In this document: in pieces, positions 33,484-40,160 of the stretch
Layout: the number at the start of each line of letters is the position of its first letter
Numbering within the stretch: the stretch's first letter is position 1
NCBI GenBank assembly: GCA_041389725.1
Contig: JAWKRG010000002.1
Span: 124,001 to 188,000 of the forward strand
Direction of reading: 5' to 3'
DNA from: Polyangiaceae bacterium
GTDB lineage: Bacteria; Myxococcota_A; Polyangia; Polyangiales; Polyangiaceae
Length of the DNA stretch: 64,000 nt
Position numbers and translations under genes: made by a program
Notes under the pieces: generated by a model
Database searches by the model: none
Told to the model about the DNA's origin: nothing
Seen by the model: only the letters and a program-made list of their open reading frames with translations

Positions 33484-34754
33484 GACTCGCCCGTGGCGAG
33501 CGCGCCGGCCTCCTGCGCCGCCTCGGGTTCGGCGTTGGTCATCTTGGGTCCCGCTTCGTCGCGACGCATCTTTCCAGTCTGAATCGCGATCGTAATCTTG
33601 GCCATCGCCGTGTAGAGGAAGGCGCCGAGTGCGACGATACCCACCACCAGAATGATCTCCCCGGCATTGGGCGCGTACTCGACTACCTCACCGAGGGGAT
33701 TGGGTACGAAGCCCGGGAAAATCAGGCCCATTCCCTTCTCGATCCAAATGCCGACGATGGTCAGGCCACATCCCAGGTAGAGCAGCCGCGCGCGCAGTTT
33801 CGGCACCAAGAAGATGGTCGTCGCCGTCACGTTGAAGGCCAAGGCCGTCCAAATGAAGGCCGTCAGGGTTGCGTGGCCGTGCAGCCCGAAATAGAGGTAG
33901 TAGGCCGACGCCGCGTGAAGCGAGCCCGTGTAGAACTCCTGGAACACCTCGCAACCGACCAAGAACAGATTGATCGGCATGGTGATGCGCAGGACATAGG
34001 CGAAGTAGTCGAACACGCTCTTCTTCACCTTCAAGTCGGTGAAGCGGTCGATTGCCGTGAAGAGCAGGATCAGCAACGCAGGCGCCGATGCACCGGCGCT
34101 GATCAAGAAGCGAGGCGCCAGAATCGGGGTGTTCCAGAAGGGCCGACTTCCAAGACCAGAGAGCAGAAAGGCGGTGACCGTGTGAATGCTCACCGCCCAG
34201 ATCATCGACAGGAAGACGAAAGGCAAGTAGGCCAGGGGTGTCGGCTTCTTGCCTGAGTAGCGGCTGTACAGCAAATACCCAGGAATGTGCAGGTTCATCA
34301 TCAAATAGCCGGTGAACACCACCACGTCCCAAGACAGCAAGGAGCTGGGCAAGTTGAGGAAGCCCACTCCCGGCGTGAGGTGCCATAGGCGCTCTGGATG
34401 ACCGAGGTCGGTCATGATGAAGAGCAGGCACATCGAAACAGCAACCACCGCAAGAAGTTCGCCGAGGAGCACCAGTTCCTTGATGTCTTCGCGGTGAAAC
34501 ACATACGCGGGCACGACGAGTACGGCGGCGCCGGCCGCTACGCCGACGAAGTAGACGAAGTTCGCGATGCCAAGACCCCAGGACACGTGGTCCGACATGT
34601 TCGTGACGATCAGGCCGTGGGTGATGTCGTGCGCCCACTCGAGTCCCCCAATCACGACCAGCACCAGCAGACTCGCCATCCAAACGTAGTAGGCGCGGCT
34701 GCCAACGGCAGCGCAGCGAATCATCTTGAGCCAATAGACGACGTAGCTCTTCAT
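33480..34754 (-). CDS. NrfD/PsrC-type integral membrane quinone oxidoreductase subunit
   Basis: 424 residues with about 9-10 membrane helices. Family features: GLEWAHDITHGLIVTNMSDHVSWGLGIANFVYFVG at the start (outlined), LGHPERLWHL in a loop after helix 3-4, IWAVSIHTVTAFLLSGL and LHGHATLTAFIWTALAF. NrfD-type subunits hold the quinone site of PSR, ACIII and Qrc complexes and pass electrons to an FeS partner on the outer face of the membrane. Here the FeS and tetraheme genes directly precede it, and there is no molybdopterin subunit, so it looks like a menaquinol:cytochrome c module. Confidence 0.9.
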   Translation of the reverse strand: MKSYVVYWLKMIRCAAVGSRAYYVWMASLLVLVVIGGLEWAHDITHGLIVTNMSDHVSWGLGIANFVYFVGVAAGAAVLVVPAYVFHREDIKELVLLGELLAVVAVSMCLLFIMTDLGHPERLWHLTPGVGFLNLPSSLLSWDVVVFTGYLMMNLHIPGYLLYSRYSGKKPTPLAYLPFVFLSMIWAVSIHTVTAFLLSGLGSRPFWNTPILAPRFLISAGASAPALLILLFTAIDRFTDLKVKKSVFDYFAYVLRITMPINLFLVGCEVFQEFYTGSLHAASAYYLYFGLHGHATLTAFIWTALAFNVTATTIFLVPKLRARLLYLGCGLTIVGIWIEKGMGLIFPGFVPNPLGEVVEYAPNAGEIILVVGIVALGAFLYTAMAKITIAIQTGKMRRDEAGPKMTNAEPEAAQEAGALATGES

Positions 34755-34796
34755 TGGCCTTGCCCTAGTCCTGGGAGCATCCCGGCTGCCGTTGCG

Positions 34797-35768
34797 TCAG
34801 CCATAGAAGTAGAAAAACCTCGGTTCGGTCCCTAGTTCTTCCTTCAACACCCATACCCGCTTGTTCTCGAAGATCTGGCGAACCTCGCTTTCGGGGTCGG
34901 CCATGTTGCCGAACTTGCGCGCGCCCGTGGGGCATGCCTCGTAGCACGCCGGGTAGCGCCCTTTGCGCGTGCGCTGGAGGCAGAACGTGCATTTCTCGAC
35001 TACCCCAACCGGCCGGATTCGATTTGAAAGGTATGCCTGGTCGGGATTGACGCGATCGGGTTCGATCGATGGCTCCGCCCAGTTGAATCTTCGCGCGTGA
35101 TAGGGGCACGCCGCTTGGCAGTAGCGGCAACCGATGCACCAGTCATAGTCGACGACGACGATGCCATCGGGTTCCTTCCACGTGGCTCCCGTTGGACAGG
35201 CCTTGACGCAGGGTGCGTTCTTGCACTGATGGCATTGGACCGGGAGGTAGAACTTTCCCTCCTTTGGCACGCGCTCCGGGTTGTAGTGCACGTCGCCTTC
35301 TAGATGGTGCGTCCCATTGTCGACCTCGACCACGCGGATGTAACGGATTTCTGGGTCGTTCGGCAGATTGTTCTCACGAGCGCAGGCCTCGACGCAGCGT
35401 CGGTTGCCGTTGCAGTGGGACAAGTTGAGGGCGTAGGCCCAGTGGACACCTTCCAACGGAGGCGGGTCGCCCACCTTGACCGTGACGCCGGTAGCGGCGC
35501 GAGTCTTCTCTTCGATGCGCTTGAAGATCTTCTGCTTGTCTTCGGGTGTCAGCCGCGTGTAGTGCTGCTGCAAGTACTGCTCGAAGGCAGGGTCGTTGCA
35601 GGCGGGCGCGACCGCGGCCAGTGCCGCTGCGCCCGCCGCCTTCCGCAGGAAGCCGCGCCGGGACGTGCTGCGCTCCAATCCCACCGTGACGAGTTGCTCG
35701 ACGCGATCCTCCACGGAACAAGGGCCGTCGTCGACGCGGGTTTGCACTAGAGGCAGTCGCTTCTTCAT
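34797..35768 (-). CDS. Tat-exported four-cluster FeS protein (NrfC/HmeA/DsrO-like)
   Basis: 323 residues. An N-terminal extension of 33 residues precedes the Tat motif SRRGFL (Arg37-Arg38) and a hydrophobic segment ending APAC (Cys57, possible lipid anchor). Ferredoxin motifs: I Cys119-x5-Cys125-x3-Cys129; II Cys179, 182, 187, 191; III Cys211, 214, 217, 221; IV Cys260, 263, 275, 279. Motif I has Asn122 where the second Cys belongs, predicting a [3Fe-4S] or altered cluster. It should relay electrons between the NrfD subunit and the tetraheme protein in the periplasm. Confidence 0.9.
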   Translation of the reverse strand: MKKRLPLVQTRVDDGPCSVEDRVEQLVTVGLERSTSRRGFLRKAAGAAALAAVAPACNDPAFEQYLQQHYTRLTPEDKQKIFKRIEEKTRAATGVTVKVGDPPPLEGVHWAYALNLSHCNGNRRCVEACARENNLPNDPEIRYIRVVEVDNGTHHLEGDVHYNPERVPKEGKFYLPVQCHQCKNAPCVKACPTGATWKEPDGIVVVDYDWCIGCRYCQAACPYHARRFNWAEPSIEPDRVNPDQAYLSNRIRPVGVVEKCTFCLQRTRKGRYPACYEACPTGARKFGNMADPESEVRQIFENKRVWVLKEELGTEPRFFYFYG

Positions 35769-35769
35769 T

Positions 35770-36309
35770 TCACAACGCCTTCAGGCCACGCGTGGGCTGG
35801 GGTGGCTTTTCAGGGGTGATGCTGGGGAATCGTGGATCGTGCGGATCGTGGCATGCCGGGCACGACTTCTTGTGCTTGACGCCGTTCCAGTCACCGAGAA
35901 TCAGTCCGTGGGCGCCCTTTTGCCAGTCTTTCAGCTTGTCGCCGTGGCATGAAGTGCAGATGCGGTACGCTTCGTTGAACGTGACGAGCTCACCCGTTGC
36001 CGTCACCAAACGGTCGATGTTCTTCTGCGAGTGGCACTGGTAGCACCAGAAAGCGTCCTCACCGTGGGAGAACTCGCTGTTGCGTACGGCGTGAAACTCC
36101 TTCAGCTCGTACTTCTCGGGGTGAGGCACGCGATCGGCGTGGCAGACGGAGCATGGATAGGTGGGCAAGAGCTGCTCGCGAGGCTCCACGCTGACGCCGC
36201 GCGCAGAAGGCGCCGGTAGCGGCGCCGTGGGTGTTGGCGCCAGTTCGCAAGCGAGCAACAGCGTGGCGGCACACGGGATAGCAAGGGCAGCGACCCGGAG
36301 AAGTCTCAT
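35770..36309 (-). CDS. Tetraheme c-type cytochrome lipoprotein
   Basis: 179 residues. The signal peptide MRLLRVAALAIPCAATLLLACE has a lipobox (LLAC, Cys21). Four CXXCH motifs: CSVCH, CYQCH, CTSCH and CPACH, with extra His residues (HPEK, EFHAV, FSHGED) for bis-His ligation. It is a class III-like small multiheme cytochrome and stands directly before the FeS gene (1 base apart), so it is the probable electron outlet of the NrfD complex. The DNA start overlaps the stop of the preceding lipoprotein gene by ATGA. Confidence 0.88.
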   Translation of the reverse strand: MRLLRVAALAIPCAATLLLACELAPTPTAPLPAPSARGVSVEPREQLLPTYPCSVCHADRVPHPEKYELKEFHAVRNSEFSHGEDAFWCYQCHSQKNIDRLVTATGELVTFNEAYRICTSCHGDKLKDWQKGAHGLILGDWNGVKHKKSCPACHDPHDPRFPSITPEKPPQPTRGLKAL

Positions 36310-36956
36310 GGCGCCTCCCCGTCAGCACCGGCATCCCGAACCCTTGGCGGCGGGGGAATCGGCTTTTTGGGGCGACGCTCCATCATTTCGGTGCCACGCA
36401 CCGGCGCGTCGATGCTGATGCGACAGTAGCTAGCCGTGAAACGCCCGGCCACGCAGCTGCCCTTCGGGTCGCGGAAACACGCGCTGAGTTCACCGTGCAC
36501 CTTGAGATCCGGATCCACCGCGGTGATGACGAACAAAGCGTTGGCTTCGCCATACCCCACCCAACGCTCGTCGTGTCGAGTCTGGTAGTGCGCCTCCCAA
36601 GGTCCACCACCCTCCAGATTGATGCTGAAAGTTCCTGGTGCGAGCGCTTCGGCGCCCTTGCGCCGAAGCCAGACCGAGGGCGACTTGGAGTTGGCGAGGG
36701 GCCCGCAGGCGGTCTCCGACTTCTCCGAGTACAACTTGATGTCGACCTTCTCGTAGCCGGGACGCTGGTCGACGTAGTAGCGGGCGGCGTGAACGGTGAA
36801 TGGCTCGTCGAGTAGCTTGCCGCCCAGCGGCCCCACCGGGATCGCGTTGCCTGCCGCCGGGGCCGGAGGCGGATCCTTCAAAGGACCTAGCTCTTCGGAA
36901 TGGCCGCAGCTCAGGCAGGCCAGAGCGGGAACGAGGAGCCAACGGGAGAGGGTCAT
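36306..36956 (-). CDS. Lipoprotein, first gene of the NrfD operon
   Basis: 216 residues from the ATG at 36956. Lipobox ACLSC (Cys17). The mature protein is mostly beta (FTVHAARYYVDQRPGYEKVDIKLY, FSINLEGGGPWEAHY, TASYCRISID) with a conserved-looking Cys pair (SACFRDPKGSC) and a Pro-rich charged end. No heme motif. Not recognised. Overlaps the tetraheme gene by 4 bases, so it is part of the same complex or its assembly by context. Confidence 0.62.
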   Translation of the reverse strand: MTLSRWLLVPALACLSCGHSEELGPLKDPPPAPAAGNAIPVGPLGGKLLDEPFTVHAARYYVDQRPGYEKVDIKLYSEKSETACGPLANSKSPSVWLRRKGAEALAPGTFSINLEGGGPWEAHYQTRHDERWVGYGEANALFVITAVDPDLKVHGELSACFRDPKGSCVAGRFTASYCRISIDAPVRGTEMMERRPKKPIPPPPRVRDAGADGEAP

Positions 36957-37071
36957 GACCAGCGGAAGAGCGGACAACCGTCCACGAGGAATCGACGGGC
37001 ACCCACGCCCGGCGGCGTGGCATGGTGCAACCGGTGTGCCAGGCCTCACTCCGCGAGATCTGCGCAAAGGC

Positions 37072-37085
37072 TTGATCCGGATCAC
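37072..37085. promoter_or_regulatory. FNR-like box in the divergent promoter region
   Basis: The 309-bp gap 36957-37265 separates the divergent NrfD and Rieske operons and contains no gene. At 37072-37085 it holds TTGAT-CCGG-ATCAC, differing from the FNR/CRP-family consensus TTGATNNNNATCAA at one base. A second TTGATCC lies 20 bp downstream (37092). Oxygen-dependent control of both operons is therefore suggested; nothing else in the gap was identified. Confidence 0.55.
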
Positions 37086-37265
37086 GCAGATTTGATCCCT
37101 CGACACGCCGCTGGACGCAGAAGGTGCACGTATTGCGCGGTCTGGGAGCCCGCGTGCGCGCGTTTCGCGCTCGCCACGTACTTCACCCCGCGGCACGTTC
37201 GTTGCTACCGTCGCGCGCAGGGCGCGACGATCGGTGGAGGACGCGCGCCCTGGGAAACTCTAGCA

Positions 37266-37712
37266 ATGGCAGACGGGGACGGCGATAGCTCGGACCGACG
37301 GGATTTTCTGAACATGTCCATCGCAGGGACGGCGGCGGCGCTCGGTGTCTTGAGCGTTTACCCCGTCGTCAGGTTCCTGCAGCCCCGCGCGGGAGGCTCG
37401 GCGCAGAGCGTGGAGGTGGGCGAGGCGGAGAAGTTCCCACGTGGCTCGGCGCAGAAGGTGATGTTGGGTGAGCGTCCGGTTTTGGTGCTCCGCATGGACG
37501 ACGGCAGCTTTCGTGCGTTCGTCGCGCTGTGCACCCACCTGCAATGCACCGTCGACTACTCTGTCAAGACCAAGCAGATTGAGTGTCCGTGCCACCGCGG
37601 CACGTACTCGGTGGAAGGCGAAAATATTTCGGGGCCGCCGCCGCGCCCGCTAACCGCCCTTGAAGTGGCCGTCATCGATGGCGTCGTCACGGTTCGCGAG
37701 CCCGCCGCATGA
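37266..37712 (+). CDS. Rieske [2Fe-2S] protein
   Basis: 148 residues. Tat-like DRRDFLNM (residues 10-17) and one anchor helix (about 18-37). Rieske box I is CTHLQC (Cys89, His91, Cys94) and box II CPCHRGTY (Cys107, Cys109, His110): the four ligands and the disulfide pair are all present. The Ser of the high-potential form (CHGSxY) is replaced by Gly112, which by family knowledge lowers the redox potential and fits a menaquinol enzyme. The stop overlaps the cytochrome b gene by 4 bases. It would pass electrons from quinol to the following 9-heme cytochrome. Confidence 0.92.
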   Translation: MADGDGDSSDRRDFLNMSIAGTAAALGVLSVYPVVRFLQPRAGGSAQSVEVGEAEKFPRGSAQKVMLGERPVLVLRMDDGSFRAFVALCTHLQCTVDYSVKTKQIECPCHRGTYSVEGENISGPPPRPLTALEVAVIDGVVTVREPAA

Positions 37713-38737
37713 GCACGTCAGCCCGAGGATGGCTCGAGCAGCGCTTGGGTCGCGCAAGCACGACGCCCAGCCCCCGTGAAGTGCTGATCCCGAATCGCAG
37801 CGTGATGCACTATCTGGGCGGGATTGCCCTGTTCCTCTTCTTGCTGGAAGTAGCAAGCGGGATTTTGCTGCTGCTGCCGTATCGCCCAGATCCCGACCAC
37901 GCGCACGAGTCCATCATCGCCATCATCGGGCGAATTCCCTACGGCGGGCTCGTCCGAGGTGTCCACTACTGGGCGAGCCAGCTCTTCATCGGCGTGCTGC
38001 TCGGCTTGGTCGTGGGCATGCTCGTGCTGCGCCGATTCAGGGCACCGCGCGAGCTGGTATGGCTGGCGGGGTTGGCGCTGCTGCTGCTGGGCATTGGCAT
38101 GGCATTCACCGGAACCATCCTGCCTTGGAGCCAAAGCGCCTATCTGCAAGCGCTGGTGAGCAGCGAGTTGCTCGGCAAGACGCCCCTCATCGGCGGTTGG
38201 TTGGAGCGCATCTTGCGCGGCGGTAGCCAGGTCAGTTCTTGGACGCTGCACCATGCTTACGGGTTCCACACGGGCGTCTTGCCCGCTGTCTGCACGCTGA
38301 TCATCGCGATTCATGTCTGGCTGATACGGGGTGCGGCGCGCAGCGCCGCGGAAACCGAGCCCGAAGACGGCGTGCCGATCTACCCGGACTTCGTCGTTCG
38401 GCTCGCAGCGGTGTGTACGGGCGTGTTGGTTGTCGTCATTTCTCTGGCAACCTTCGCGGCTCCGGAACTGGGGACCGCCGCCGATCTCCGGGTGGCAGCG
38501 CCCGAGCACGTGCGCCCACCGTGGTACTTCCTATTTCTTCATCAGCTGGTGCGCTCGGCACCGGCCAAGTTGCTCGGCGTCGAGAGTGCCAGCTTCATCA
38601 TGGGGGCACTTGGTTTGGTCGGGCTCGGCGCCGTGATCCTGCCGTTCGTCGACCGACGCGGATCGCGGATCACCCTAGCGCTCAGTCTGATCTTGATTGC
38701 CCTCTGCCTCATCCTCTCTGCCTATGCCCTGGTATAG
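37709..38737 (+). CDS. Cytochrome b (b6/subunit IV fused) of a Rieske/cyt b complex
   Basis: 342 residues, about eight helices: the b6 part and the subunit-IV-like part in one chain. His86, His187 and His202 lie exactly at the b6 heme-ligand positions (15-residue spacing in helix D as in b6). Position 100, the helix-B partner of His202, is Leu (codon TTG), although PREL after the helix aligns without gap. The n-side heme b should thus lack a ligand. The Qo-site motif PEWY is PPWY (in RPPWYFLFLHQL), as in menaquinone-using complexes. Overlaps both neighbours. Confidence 0.88.
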   Translation: MSTSARGWLEQRLGRASTTPSPREVLIPNRSVMHYLGGIALFLFLLEVASGILLLLPYRPDPDHAHESIIAIIGRIPYGGLVRGVHYWASQLFIGVLLGLVVGMLVLRRFRAPRELVWLAGLALLLLGIGMAFTGTILPWSQSAYLQALVSSELLGKTPLIGGWLERILRGGSQVSSWTLHHAYGFHTGVLPAVCTLIIAIHVWLIRGAARSAAETEPEDGVPIYPDFVVRLAAVCTGVLVVVISLATFAAPELGTAADLRVAAPEHVRPPWYFLFLHQLVRSAPAKLLGVESASFIMGALGLVGLGAVILPFVDRRGSRITLALSLILIALCLILSAYALV

Positions 38738-40160
38738 AAGCTCCCTGGCCCCTGCCGTTCTGGTCGCCGCGCTAGCGGCGGGCAGCGCGTCGGCTCAACC
38801 CCAACCAGCAGCGGGCGCGCCGTCGAAGGTGGCGCCCGCGACGCCTTCGACGCCCAAGGCAGGCACGGCGAAGGCGGGCGCGGCCGCCAAGGGAGTCGGG
38901 ACCGGCGATGGCAAGGCGGGCGGCGGCCAAGCGGCAGCGGACGACGCCGAGGTAGCGAAACGGCGGCATGACCTAGACGCCAACACGTGTCTGACCTGCC
39001 ACATGACCCTGCCCGACAAGAAGCTGCGCGTCGTCGCGGAGCAGTATGCGCGCAGTGTCCATCGTGATGACCGTATTGGCTGCGTCGCGTGCCACAAGGG
39101 CAACCCCACAGACCCAACGGTCCAAGCGCACGATCGTGAGAACGGTTTTGTCGTGCGGCCCGGGCACACCGAGATCGCCCAGATCTGTGGGTCCTGTCAC
39201 GAGGACCCCATCTTCGTGCGTCGCTTCAACGCGCGCCTGGCCATCGATCAGCGCAAGCTCTATGAGTTGAGTCGGCACGGCAAGCTCGCGGCCGCAGGAG
39301 ATGCCAACGCGCCAACCTGCAGTGACTGTCACGGCGTTCACGAGATTCTCCCCGTGGTGGCGCCAGACTCCACGGTCAATCGCAGCCGCGTCGTCGACCT
39401 GTGCGGCAAGTGCCACTCTGACAAGAAGTTCATGGCGCCCTACGAGTTGCCCACTACCCAGGTGGAGAAGTGGCGCAAGAGCAGTCATGGCAAGGCCTTC
39501 ATGGAGGGCAACCCAAAGGCCCCGACCTGCACCGGTTGCCACAGTCCCCACGCAGGCAAGCTACCTGGCTCCGTGGCGGTCTCCGCGCTCTGCGACCGCT
39601 GTCATCAGGACCAGCGAGAGCTATTTCTCAAGAGCCCGCACGCCAAGGCCTTCCGCCGGCTGGGGCTCCCCGAATGCGTGCCCTGCCACGGCGATCACGG
39701 CGTGAAGCATGAGAGTTGGCTCGTCGGCATGGCGCCGGATTCTGCGTGTCAACGCTGTCACAGCAAGGACGAGGATCCCAAGCGCGTGGCGACGGAGGTC
39801 GCGCGTCTGCTTCGTAGCGTCGACGACACCCTCCGGGAATCGGAGCTGGCGCTCAAGGATGCGCGTGCACGGGGGTTGTACGTGCCCGACGCGGCGCTCA
39901 CGGTCGAGCGCCTCCGAACCTCGCGCATTCGACTCATCAGCAACGTCCACACGTTGAATCTCGAAGCGCTCACCGATGAGGTCGCAGCAATCGCGCCCTT
40001 GTCGGACGAGGCCCATCGGCTTGTCGCTGCCGCCAACAAAGAACGGGAAACGGAACGACGCGGCTACTATGTCGCGCTGGTACTAGCGGGCGTGCTCTTC
40101 GCTCTGCTGAGCGCCAAGGCGTTCCAACTGTCACGCCGGAGATCGCGGAGCGCGACATGA
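38724..40160 (+). CDS. Nine-heme c-type cytochrome of the Rieske/cyt b operon
   Basis: 478 residues from the ATG at 38724, which overlaps the cytochrome b gene by 14 bases. Signal peptide ending GSASAQ, then an Ala/Gly/Lys-rich linker to about residue 75. Nine CXXCH motifs: CLTCH, CVACH, CGSCH, CSDCH, CGKCH, CTGCH, CDRCH, CVPCH, CQRCH. After a helical region (about 350-440) one membrane helix near the C-terminus (YYVALVLAGVLFALLSAKAF) anchors it. It probably takes the place of cytochrome c1 or f. The next gene overlaps by 4 bases. Confidence 0.88.
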   Translation: MPWYRSSLAPAVLVAALAAGSASAQPQPAAGAPSKVAPATPSTPKAGTAKAGAAAKGVGTGDGKAGGGQAAADDAEVAKRRHDLDANTCLTCHMTLPDKKLRVVAEQYARSVHRDDRIGCVACHKGNPTDPTVQAHDRENGFVVRPGHTEIAQICGSCHEDPIFVRRFNARLAIDQRKLYELSRHGKLAAAGDANAPTCSDCHGVHEILPVVAPDSTVNRSRVVDLCGKCHSDKKFMAPYELPTTQVEKWRKSSHGKAFMEGNPKAPTCTGCHSPHAGKLPGSVAVSALCDRCHQDQRELFLKSPHAKAFRRLGLPECVPCHGDHGVKHESWLVGMAPDSACQRCHSKDEDPKRVATEVARLLRSVDDTLRESELALKDARARGLYVPDAALTVERLRTSRIRLISNVHTLNLEALTDEVAAIAPLSDEAHRLVAAANKERETERRGYYVALVLAGVLFALLSAKAFQLSRRRSRSAT

